Below, one piece after another: positions 1-5,843 of a stretch of 5,843 nucleotides of DNA. Every line of letters starts with the position of its first letter. The stretch's first letter is position 1. Source of the stretch: a bacterium (lineage in GTDB: Bacteria; JAMCPX01). The notes under the pieces are model-generated. The model did not search any database, was not told the origin of the DNA, and saw only the letters and a list, made by a program, of their open reading frames with translations. The stretch is from assembly GCA_021815065.1 (NCBI GenBank), contig JAKAHI010000098.1, forward strand, positions 1-5,843, in the 5' to 3' direction. The position numbers and the translations under genes were made by a program.

Positions 1-1
1 G

Positions 2-49
2 ATTTCCAGAGGAAATGCCAATATCTATGTTGCCATGACGGCAGAGTAA
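2..49 (+). CDS. possible 3' end of an upstream gene, unrecognised
   Basis: Reading from base 2 gives ISRGNANIYVAMTAE followed by TAA at 47-49. This frame has a protein-like composition. The frame starting at base 1 is rich in Cys and Trp and looks non-coding, and the frame starting at base 3 stops at 36-38. A strong hairpin begins 38 bases after the stop, which fits the end of a transcription unit. Only 15 codons are visible, so no family can be named and the coding call itself is tentative. Nothing in these residues links the gene to rsmD. Confidence 0.35.
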   Translation: MSRGNANIYVAMTAE

Positions 50-87
50 CATGGTGTATTCTACGGATAGATAGTATCAGGGTTTAT

Positions 88-121
88 GCAGGGGCGGGTT
101 TCAACCCGCCCCTGCGGTTTT
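88..121 (+). terminator. perfect 13-bp palindromic hairpin, terminator or REP-like element
   Basis: The arm GCAGGGGCGGGTT (88-100) is followed by TC and then its exact reverse complement AACCCGCCCCTGC (103-115). In RNA this would be a very GC-rich stem with a small loop. The following bases are GGTTTT (116-121), so the U tract is short and set off by two G. The position after a presumed gene end and before rsmD suits an intrinsic terminator. The weak U tract and the near-perfect GC palindrome would also suit a dispersed REP-type repeat. The hairpin is seen directly; its function is inferred. Confidence 0.6.
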
Positions 122-223
122 ACCCCGTTAGAAAACAGAGCTATGCATGGTGCGGTTACTATGAAAATTTTAATTCTTTATAGAAAGGGCGAGGTTTAAA
201 GCCCCGTCCGTTTCTCACGGGGT
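122..223. repeat. block bounded by 13-bp inverted repeats (MITE-like)
   Basis: ACCCCGTTAGAAA at 122-134 and TTTCTCACGGGGT at 211-223 are inverted repeats matching at 12 of 13 positions. They enclose 76 bases with no convincing gene. Inside lies a second inverted repeat at 182-215, and a GC palindrome of similar character flanks the block at 88-115. Short ends with nested palindromes and no coding capacity resemble a small non-autonomous mobile element or a long-hairpin repeat. No target-site duplication is obvious. The right end reaches to within 5 bases of the rsmD start codon, so the element, if real, supplies the rsmD leader. Confidence 0.45.
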
Positions 224-228
224 TTACT
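182..228 (+). promoter_or_regulatory. structured rsmD leader with competing hairpins over the ribosome binding site
   Basis: The likely Shine-Dalgarno bases for rsmD are GGGG at 219-222, six bases before the ATG. The segment ACGGGG (217-222) is exactly complementary to CCCCGT (202-207), giving a 6-bp hairpin with a 9-base loop that would hide the site. The same 202-207 bases can instead pair upstream: AGAAA plus GGGCGAGG (182-194) pairs with CCCCGTCC plus TTTCT (202-215), with one bulged G and one A-C mismatch, which leaves the site free. The complementarities are seen directly; regulation of rsmD translation by them is inference. Confidence 0.35.
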
Positions 229-783
229 ATGCAGATAATCGGCGGAATGCATAAAGGAAGAAAGCTGAAAAGCCCGGGTGACGGTCTTGTGAGGCCCACG
301 CTTGCAAAGATCCGGGAGGCATTTTTCGATATCGTGGGACAGGATGTCCGGGACTGTGATTTTCTCGATATGTATGCGGGTACCGGAGCAATCGGTATAG
401 AGGCATTGAGCCGTGGAGCACGCAGGGTATATTTCATAGAACGTTCAAGGACGGTAGCAACATTATTATCAAAAAACCTTGCATTCATGGACAGCAATTT
501 ATATGTAGTTATGATGATGGATGTAAAGAGGGCAATGGAGCAGATGGAAAAGAAACATATACAGTTCAACATGGTATATGTCGATCCGCCGTACAAAGAT
601 GCCGGTGCATACAGGGACATTCTGCCGGACATACTCAACCGGAAGTTGATGAAGGATTCCTGGGTGATAGGTATAGAGCATGACAGGACGGTAAAAGATA
701 TATTGCAGGGGGTACAATCAGACATGACCATGAAAACATACAGGTACGGAGACACCTACCTTACCATCGTGAGGGGACAGTAA
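229..783 (+). CDS. rsmD: 16S rRNA (guanine(966)-N(2))-methyltransferase RsmD
   Basis: This SAM-dependent methyltransferase modifies the N2 of G966 in 16S rRNA during small-subunit assembly in the cytoplasm. The 184 residues match the usual family length. Visible signatures are the N-terminal IIGGMHKGRKL (3-13) and VRPT (21-24), the SAM-binding motif I FLDMYAGTGAIGIEALSRG (45-63), the acidic end of motif II in VYFIER (67-72; E71), and the catalytic VDPPY (118-122). The start at 229 is the only sensible one: a stop lies in frame at 181-183 with no ATG, GTG or TTG between. The gene ends one base before coaD, and GAGGGG at 771-776 within its last codons is the coaD ribosome binding site, so the two are probably translationally linked. 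It replaces no known motif and looks intact. Confidence 0.94.
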   Translation: MQIIGGMHKGRKLKSPGDGLVRPTLAKIREAFFDIVGQDVRDCDFLDMYAGTGAIGIEALSRGARRVYFIERSRTVATLLSKNLAFMDSNLYVVMMMDVKRAMEQMEKKHIQFNMVYVDPPYKDAGAYRDILPDILNRKLMKDSWVIGIEHDRTVKDILQGVQSDMTMKTYRYGDTYLTIVRGQ

Positions 784-784
784 C

Positions 785-1297
785 ATGGGTAAAATAGCGG
801 TATACCCGGGTTCTTTCGACCCTATCACGTATGGCCACATCAATATGGTGGAAAGAGGCCTGAAGCTTTTTGATAAGATTATCATTGCGATTTCGTACAA
901 CCAATCAGGCAAGAAATCATTCTTTTCCATAGAAGAGCGCGTGAGCATCATAAAAGAGATATTCAAAGGCGAAAAAAGGGTCATGGTCGAACCTTTCAAA
1001 GGGTTGTTGGTTGACTACGTCAAGGCGAAGAATGCGGAGATAGTACTGAGGGGGCTGCGGACGGTTGCAGATTTCGAATTCGAGCTTCAGATGTCTTTGG
1101 CAAACAAGAAGATGAACGATAAACTGGAAACGATCTTCATGATGACAGAAGGCAAGTATTCTTTTTTAAGTTCGAGTATAATAAAAGAGATACTGTCACT
1201 CGGCGGTTCCGTCAGGGACCTTGTACCCGATGTGGTCGTTGAGAAATTCAACGAAAGGCTCAAGGAAAGAAAGACGGATATAGTGTCGTGGGAATAA
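785..1297 (+). CDS. coaD: phosphopantetheine adenylyltransferase CoaD
   Basis: CoaD transfers AMP from ATP to 4'-phosphopantetheine, making dephospho-CoA, the penultimate step of coenzyme A synthesis. The 170 residues are slightly longer than the usual ~160; the surplus is a charged C-terminal tail. The nucleotidyltransferase signature is clear: PGSFDPIT (8-15) followed by the TxGH motif (T15, G17, H18). The family motif RGLR lies at 89-92 and the ATP-binding segment FLSSSIIKE at 127-135 (the ISSS-type motif). SVRDLVP at 142-148 matches the conserved C-terminal helix. The ATG at 785 sits 8 bases after GAGGGG and one base after the rsmD stop. Pairing of rsmD with coaD is common in bacteria. 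The gene appears intact and functional. Confidence 0.97.
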   Translation: MGKIAVYPGSFDPITYGHINMVERGLKLFDKIIIAISYNQSGKKSFFSIEERVSIIKEIFKGEKRVMVEPFKGLLVDYVKAKNAEIVLRGLRTVADFEFELQMSLANKKMNDKLETIFMMTEGKYSFLSSSIIKEILSLGGSVRDLVPDVVVEKFNERLKERKTDIVSWE

Positions 1298-1348
1298 AGA
1301 CTGAACACTATTACGGATAAATAAGAAATAACAAAAAAGGAGAAATTT

Positions 1349-2536
1349 ATGTTATCGAAAAGAGCTCAGGCTATCAAGCCGTCGGCTACGCTGGCGATTG
1401 ATACGAAAGCAAAGGAGTTAAAGGCACAGGGAATCGATGTTGTCGGTTTCGGGGCAGGCGAGCCCGATTTTGACACACCGGACAATATCAAGCAGGCTGC
1501 AATCGATGCCATCAACAAGGGTTTTACCAAGTATATGCCGGTCGACGGCATACCGGATCTCAAGGACGCCATTATCGAGAAGTTCAAGCGGGACAACGGC
1601 CTCGAGTATGCAAGAAATGAAATCATAGTTTCCGTTGGTGCAAAGCACGCATTGTTCAACATTGCCCTGGCAATGATAAACCCCGGAGACGAAGTTATAA
1701 TACCGACACCTTACTGGGTGTCCTATCCCGAGATGTTCGGGGTTGCGGGCGCCAAATCCGTTTTTGTCAAAACCAAGGAAAAAGACAACTTTGCCTTAAA
1801 GCCCGAGGCAGTCGAAAAGGCAATAACGAAGAAGACAAAAATACTTTTGATAAACAGTCCGGGTAACCCTTCGGGCGCCGTCTATCCGCGGCAGATACTC
1901 GAAGAGATAGCCGAGGTCGTGAAAAAACATAACATGTTCGTTGTGACCGACGACATTTACGAGAAACTTATCTATGACGGAGAGAAATTCTTTACCATTG
2001 CTCAGGCAGATGGCATGAAGTCCAGGACACTCCTCGTACACGGTGTATCGAAGACGTATGCAATGACAGGATGGAGGATCGGCTTTACCGCGGGTCCAAA
2101 AGAGATAATAAACGGTATGAAAAACATTCAGAGCCAGAGCACGTCGAATCCGACATCGATTGCAATGAAGGCGAGCGTCGAAGCATTGAGGGGTCCCCAG
2201 GATTCAGTTGCGGCTATGGTTGCCGAGTTCGACAAGAGAAGGAAGTTTATCGTAGAGGGACTGAACAAAATCAAAGGCATTACCTGTATTACACCCAAGG
2301 GTGCGTTCTATGCATTTCCGAACATCAGCGGGATTTATGGCAAGAAGTTCAACGGAAAGGTCATAAAGGATTCGTTTGCTTTTGCCGATTTCCTGCTTGA
2401 GCAGGCAAAGGTCGCCGTTGTTCCCGGTGCGCCGTTCGGTGCGAAGGACAATATGCGGCTCTCGTACGCCACATCGCTGGAGACCATAAAGAAAGGACTC
2501 GAGAGGATAGAGCAGGCTGTAGCGATGCTTCAGTAA
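1349..2536 (+). CDS. aspC: pyridoxal-phosphate aminotransferase, class I gamma (aspartate aminotransferase type)
   Basis: This is a cytosolic fold-type I aminotransferase, most likely exchanging the amino group between aspartate and 2-oxoglutarate. The 395 residues match the family length. Visible features are GFGAGEPDFDTP (33-44), YWVSYPEM (122-129), the NPSG turn (173-176), the cofactor-binding DDIY (201-204), the Schiff-base lysine K235 in SKTYAMTGWRIGF (234-246), and the carboxylate-binding R370 in MRLSYAT. The lysine in GAKHA (K99) lines up, from memory, with the Thermus enzyme's lysine that recognises acidic substrates, which favours aspartate over aromatic or alanine specificity. Some members of this clade also act on prephenate, so exact substrates are not settled. 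The start has a good AAAAGGAGA site at 1335-1343. It lies 51 bases after coaD with no terminator between, so it is probably co-transcribed, and it ends at a strong terminator. Confidence 0.9.
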   Translation: MLSKRAQAIKPSATLAIDTKAKELKAQGIDVVGFGAGEPDFDTPDNIKQAAIDAINKGFTKYMPVDGIPDLKDAIIEKFKRDNGLEYARNEIIVSVGAKHALFNIALAMINPGDEVIIPTPYWVSYPEMFGVAGAKSVFVKTKEKDNFALKPEAVEKAITKKTKILLINSPGNPSGAVYPRQILEEIAEVVKKHNMFVVTDDIYEKLIYDGEKFFTIAQADGMKSRTLLVHGVSKTYAMTGWRIGFTAGPKEIINGMKNIQSQSTSNPTSIAMKASVEALRGPQDSVAAMVAEFDKRRKFIVEGLNKIKGITCITPKGAFYAFPNISGIYGKKFNGKVIKDSFAFADFLLEQAKVAVVPGAPFGAKDNMRLSYATSLETIKKGLERIEQAVAMLQ

Positions 2537-2564
2537 AGCGGCTGTTATTTTTCAGTGGATCGAT

Positions 2565-2596
2565 AAAAAAGGGCGTACGTTGTACGCCTTTTTTTT
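2565..2596 (+). terminator. intrinsic terminator after the aminotransferase gene
   Basis: GGCGTAC (2572-2578) and GTACGCC (2582-2588) form a perfect 7-bp stem with the loop GTT, followed at once by eight T (2589-2596). A run of six A at 2565-2570 before the stem means it could also stop transcription on the other strand. It lies 28 bases after the stop codon of the aminotransferase gene and separates the rsmD-coaD-aspC unit from the TPR gene. Confidence 0.9.
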
Positions 2597-2632
2597 GTTT
2601 GTTGCCACCGCCGGAACATCACGGTATCATAC

Positions 2633-2662
2633 TTGACAATTTTTCATTGAAGGGCTAATTAT
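2633..2662 (+). promoter_or_regulatory. putative sigma70-type promoter for the TPR gene
   Basis: A perfect -35 box TTGACA lies at 2633-2638. With an 18-base spacer, AATTAT at 2657-2662 matches four of six -10 positions. This places a start around 2669, some 15 bases before the TPR gene's ribosome binding site. The position directly after a strong terminator supports a fresh promoter here. The -10 is weak, so the exact boxes are uncertain. Confidence 0.5.
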
Positions 2663-2683
2663 GGAGAAGAGATAGGCCCTGAA

Positions 2684-2699
2684 AAAAGGAGACCCATTG
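2684..2699 (+). promoter_or_regulatory. ribosome binding site that fixes a TTG start
   Basis: AAAAGGAGA (2684-2692) lies four bases before TTG at 2697-2699. An in-frame stop at 2673-2675 rules out any longer ATG start, and the first in-frame ATG downstream is codon 152 (3150), well inside the TPR region. The only other near-cognate codon in the gap, CTG at 2679, overlaps no binding site. TTG is therefore the most likely start. Confidence 0.8.
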
Positions 2700-5600
2700 G
2701 CTGGAGCGGATAAAAATAAATTAATAGAAAGTGCAAATAAATTCATAGCTAAGAACCAGTTCGATAAGGCTATAAAAGATTTGCAGAAAGTCCTTGAAGT
2801 AGAACCCAAAAACAATCAGGTTGCACTGAAAATAGCGGAACTTTTCCTGAAGCTTGACAAGAAGGAAGATGCCACCAACTATTACGAGATCGCATCCAAT
2901 ATTTTCAGGGACAGCGGGTTTTATGATAAAGCGATAGCCGTTTACCGGCAGCTTTTGACCATCAATCCCGTTTCTTCACAGGCGTATCTCAAGCTTGCAG
3001 AGCTCTTCAGAAAAAAGAATCTCATAGCGGAAGCGGTCTCCAATTATAAGGTCGCTATTGCCATTTATGAAAGGGAAGGACGTACTCAGGATGCATTAAA
3101 GGTACTGCAAACCATTACGGAACTGGAGCCGTCGAACCTGCCCGGAAGGATGAAGCTTGCCGAACTTTATATAAAGAACGGATTGAAGGATCAGGCGTAT
3201 ACGGAGCTTTCGAAAATCGCGGACAAACTTATCGAGGCAAAAAGGATTATAGACCTCATTACTGTTTATGAGAGGATGATATCGATTAAACCCGGCGAAG
3301 TAAGCATAGTAAAACAGCTGATTAAGTTATACCTTTCACGGGGCGATTATCAAAAAGTGCTTTTAAAGGTTAAAGACGTCATCGCTTCGGGTAAATCCGA
3401 TACCGAGGTGCTTATAGCCCTTGCGAAAGCGTATGTAGCCCTTGACAAAATCCCTCTCGCGATATCCGCATACAAGGAAGTCGGGAAATTATACTCCAAA
3501 GAAGGGCTGGATACACAGACGCAGGATATCTATAAAAAGATCCTCGAACTTGATCCGACGGACCCTCAGGCATTGCAAGTCATCCTCGGTGCAAAAGCCG
3601 AACCCGCCCCCATGCGCGAGATTGAACCCGAACCTTTTGAGATAACCAGAAATCAGGTAGAGGAGAGGCCGCCGGAGAAAAAGCCTGCAGTAGCCGCGGA
3701 AAAACCCACGGCAAGACCCCAGGCAAAAATACCCGAACGACAGCCCGAGAAAAAGCAGGAGCCTGAAAGGATACCGGAGAAAAAAGCCGAGAAGAAGGTC
3801 ATCCAGAAGCCTGTGCAGGAAGCTATGGCCCAGCCGGATACCGGCAAAAAAGAGAAATTGACCCAGGATGAAATAGAAAAGAATTTTTCGGAGGCGCAGG
3901 TTTACAAACGGTATGGACTGCATTCCAAGGCCATAGAGAAGCTGAACCAGATTCTGGAGGCAAACCCGTCTCACCGGACAGCACTCGGCGAACTATTTGA
4001 GCTTTATGAACTTGGGAAAAAATATAAAGAAGCCTCGCAATTGGCCGAGAAGCTCTACAATATCCTGATAGCAGACGGTGAAATAGAAAAGGCCGAGGAT
4101 TTTGTCAAGCAGGCAATAGCACACGATCCCGGCAATGAAGTTCTGAAAGCACTTATCGGTTATACTCCGGAAGAACCGGAGAAAGATGTCCGTTCTGCTC
4201 ACCGTGAAGAGCAGCCGCTGCAGGAGGAAAAAGAAGGACGTCAGATCGAGCAGACCGTTGAACCTCCGAAAAAAGGGAAAGCAGCTCATGAAGAGATCCC
4301 CGCAGACATGGATATAGATGTGGAAATAGCGGAGGAACATCATGAAGAAGTCGCTGCGGAAACCGAGAGCCGTCCCCAGGAAATAGACACGGACATAGAA
4401 ATTGAGGTTGAAGCTCCTCTTTCTCAGGAAGAGAAGACAGAACAGGAACCCGAACCAATGCCGGAGGAACAACAGGCAGCCGAGGAACCCCCGGCCAGAA
4501 AGGTTATTCAGGAAGAGCCACGCGAAGAGCCCAAAGAAGATGTCCCAATCCCCGAACAGATAGATTTAAGTCCGGATCTGGATGAAGCCCCCGGGAATGT
4601 ATCCGGTACAACGGTACAACCGAAGCAGGAGGAGGACATAAGCTTTAATTTTTCCGATGAAGAGCTTGATGGTGCCGCTCATGAAGTCCCCGTAAACCAT
4701 GCTGGGGGGCATGAGCCTGCTTCTCAGGACCATGCAGGACAGGAAAAACCGCATATAGATGTAATCGATTCTCTCGACGAAGCGGAATTTTACTATCAGC
4801 AGGGTATTTTGTCCGAGGCAAAAGAGATTCTCCAAAAAGTTTTGAGCGTCGCACCAAATGACGAGAGGGCAAGGAAAAGGCTTGCAGAGATTCTTGCAAA
4901 AGAGGAAAAATCAAATCCGGATCTGGAATCGAAAATTCCCGATCTGGATGAACCGTTCATTCAGAAAGAAGTCGATCATGTCGTAGCAGTATCTGCAGAT
5001 GAAGGACTGTTCGATCTTGCGCAGGAGCTTGAAAAAGAACTGTCCGTAACGTCCGTAACCTCTCAGGTGCAGCAGCCTCCCGAGGAAGAGCAGCAGGTGA
5101 GTGTTGAAGAAGTACTCGAGGCTTTCAAGAAAGGGGTCGAAAAAAGCGTTGATAAGGAAGATGCAGAAACGCACTATAATCTTGGCATAGCTTATAAGGA
5201 AATGGGATTAATCGATGAAGCCATAAATGAATTCGGCATAGCGATGCTCTCACCGGATAAAAAAGCAGACGGTCTGATCATGCTCGGAATGAGCTATATG
5301 GGAAAGGGATTGCCGGGCAAAGCCATTGAGATGTATAAACAGGCGCTGGATGAGAAGGGAGGAGTCAAGGCGGAAAATATCGGTTTGCTCTATGAGTTTG
5401 CAATAGCTTTTGAGGCTTATGGGGACATGAAGAATGCGTACAATTATTTTGCAGAAGTAAAAAAGATAGATGAGAAATTCCGGGATGTGAAAGACAAACT
5501 CGAAAAGCTTGAGGAGTTTGTTCAGGATGGATCGAATGCCGGACAAGGCGGGGAGAAACAGCCGGAAGCAGAAAAGTTCACGCTGGACAGCTTGCTGAAA

Positions 5601-5777
5601 GAAGATGGAGAGGAAGTGCAGCCGCCAAAACCGGCCGAGAAACAGAAATCAAACGTTGCAGCCCCAAAAGAACAGGCTGAAATCAATAAATTGAATGAGC
5701 AGAAACAGGTTAAAGAAGGACCGGAGACGGATCAAAACAAGGCAAAGCAAGCCAAGAAAAGGGTATCGTATATTTAG
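2697..5777 (+). CDS. large multi-domain tetratricopeptide repeat (TPR) scaffold protein
   Basis: A 1026-residue protein with no signal peptide or membrane segment, so probably cytoplasmic. It has four TPR regions: residues about 8-300, 394-488, 693-735 and 822-945. Typical repeat residues are visible, such as FDKAIKDLQKVLEVEP (22-37), YGLHSKAIEKLNQILEANP (406-424) and YNLGIAYKEMGLIDEAINEF (827-846). The TPR blocks are joined by a Pro/Glu/Lys-rich linker (about 301-388), a very acidic linker (about 491-690) and a short one (736-820) containing FDLAQELEKEL (772-782). A charged tail (946-1026) ends the protein. TPRs bind partner proteins, so a scaffold or assembly role is expected; no catalytic motif is seen. 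The gene has its own promoter and is followed 11 bases later by an ExeA/GspA-like gene, suggesting a role in pilus, secretion or cell-envelope machinery. That role is inferred; the specific family name is unknown to me. Confidence 0.93.
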   Translation: MAGADKNKLIESANKFIAKNQFDKAIKDLQKVLEVEPKNNQVALKIAELFLKLDKKEDATNYYEIASNIFRDSGFYDKAIAVYRQLLTINPVSSQAYLKLAELFRKKNLIAEAVSNYKVAIAIYEREGRTQDALKVLQTITELEPSNLPGRMKLAELYIKNGLKDQAYTELSKIADKLIEAKRIIDLITVYERMISIKPGEVSIVKQLIKLYLSRGDYQKVLLKVKDVIASGKSDTEVLIALAKAYVALDKIPLAISAYKEVGKLYSKEGLDTQTQDIYKKILELDPTDPQALQVILGAKAEPAPMREIEPEPFEITRNQVEERPPEKKPAVAAEKPTARPQAKIPERQPEKKQEPERIPEKKAEKKVIQKPVQEAMAQPDTGKKEKLTQDEIEKNFSEAQVYKRYGLHSKAIEKLNQILEANPSHRTALGELFELYELGKKYKEASQLAEKLYNILIADGEIEKAEDFVKQAIAHDPGNEVLKALIGYTPEEPEKDVRSAHREEQPLQEEKEGRQIEQTVEPPKKGKAAHEEIPADMDIDVEIAEEHHEEVAAETESRPQEIDTDIEIEVEAPLSQEEKTEQEPEPMPEEQQAAEEPPARKVIQEEPREEPKEDVPIPEQIDLSPDLDEAPGNVSGTTVQPKQEEDISFNFSDEELDGAAHEVPVNHAGGHEPASQDHAGQEKPHIDVIDSLDEAEFYYQQGILSEAKEILQKVLSVAPNDERARKRLAEILAKEEKSNPDLESKIPDLDEPFIQKEVDHVVAVSADEGLFDLAQELEKELSVTSVTSQVQQPPEEEQQVSVEEVLEAFKKGVEKSVDKEDAETHYNLGIAYKEMGLIDEAINEFGIAMLSPDKKADGLIMLGMSYMGKGLPGKAIEMYKQALDEKGGVKAENIGLLYEFAIAFEAYGDMKNAYNYFAEVKKIDEKFRDVKDKLEKLEEFVQDGSNAGQGGEKQPEAEKFTLDSLLKEDGEEVQPPKPAEKQKSNVAAPKEQAEINKLNEQKQVKEGPETDQNKAKQAKKRVSYI

Positions 5778-5788
5778 AAAGGAGCACA

Positions 5789-5843
5789 ATGAATTATTTA
5801 GATTTTTATAAGTTGAACGAAGAGCCGTTTTCAAGTGCGCCGG
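5789..5843 (+). CDS. 5' end of a probable ExeA/GspA-like AAA ATPase, cut by the window
   Basis: The 18 visible codons read MNYLDFYKLNEEPFSSAP. This closely resembles the N-terminus of the ExeA/GspA family, where a hydrophobic-Asp-Phe-Tyr stretch is followed by Leu, a charged pair and Pro-Phe-Ser and then usually a Pro-Asp-Pro segment. Family members are AAA+ ATPases of the general secretion pathway, and some carry a peptidoglycan-binding domain. The ATG follows AAAGGAG (5778-5784) by four bases and lies 11 bases after the TPR stop, so the two are very likely co-transcribed. The Walker motifs lie beyond the window, so the ATPase function cannot be confirmed here. Confidence 0.6.
   Translation, partial: MNYLDFYKLNEEPFSSAP

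Noticed and set aside
156..184. Possible rsmD promoter TTACTA with TATAGA 17 bases later
   Set aside because: Only 3 of 6 and 4 of 6 consensus matches in AT-rich DNA; too weak to list as a feature.
161..199. Mini-frame MKILILYRKGEV ending just before rsmD
   Set aside because: It is 12 codons with no Shine-Dalgarno sequence and lies inside the palindromic block; there is no reason to call it a leader peptide.
159..755. 198-codon open frame on the minus strand over rsmD
   Set aside because: It is antisense to a clear rsmD, has no recognisable family or binding site, and is rich in Ser, Pro and Cys as expected of a shadow frame.
2661..2675. Four-codon frame MEKR before the TPR gene
   Set aside because: Its ATG overlaps the proposed -10 box, so it would probably not be transcribed, and it has no binding site.
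3489..3974. 161-codon minus-strand frame within the TPR gene
   Set aside because: Its Leu/Phe/Arg-rich composition is the complement of the Glu/Lys/Pro-rich linker on the + strand. No motif or ribosome binding site supports it.
3993..4472. 159-codon minus-strand frame within the TPR gene
   Set aside because: Same cause: the antisense of acidic GAG/GAA-rich codons reads as a Leu/Phe-rich open frame that mimics a membrane protein.
4150..4770. Glu-rich low-complexity stretch considered as a frameshifted or degenerate gene region
   Set aside because: The frame stays open through it, codon use matches the flanks, and TPR blocks resume in the same frame, so it is a disordered linker.

Overview
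The window looks like a chromosomal housekeeping segment from a free-living bacterium with moderate GC. Two things point, from memory of such genomes and without any search, to an anaerobic deltaproteobacterial (Desulfobacterota-type) or Nitrospirota-type lineage. One is the order rsmD-coaD-aspartate aminotransferase. The other is a very large TPR protein followed by what looks like the start of an ExeA/GspA-like AAA ATPase. The taxonomic assignment is an inference. All supported genes are on the + strand.

Layout: positions 1-49 probably hold the last codons of an unrecognised upstream gene. A perfect 13-bp palindrome follows at 88-115. Next comes a block (122-223) bounded by 13-bp inverted repeats with a second hairpin nested inside, running right up to the rsmD start codon. 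Then three closely spaced genes: rsmD (229-783), coaD (785-1297, one base after the rsmD stop) and a type I-gamma aminotransferase most like aspartate aminotransferase (1349-2536). A strong intrinsic terminator at 2565-2596 closes this unit. A sigma70-like promoter (TTGACA at 2633) starts a second unit: a 1026-residue cytoplasmic TPR scaffold with two long disordered linkers (2697-5777, TTG start), then the first 18 codons of an ExeA/GspA-like protein (from 5789) that runs off the window.

The first unit combines ribosome maturation (RsmD methylates G966 of 16S rRNA), coenzyme A synthesis (CoaD) and amino-acid metabolism. The second probably belongs to envelope machinery such as type IV pili, type II secretion or cell-wall remodelling. 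That guess rests on the architecture of the TPR protein and its partial neighbour.

No CRISPR array, tRNA, rRNA, transposase or defence gene is visible. The parts most worth a second look are the structured rsmD leader, whose hairpins compete for the Shine-Dalgarno bases, and the repeated modules and short acidic motifs in the large TPR protein.
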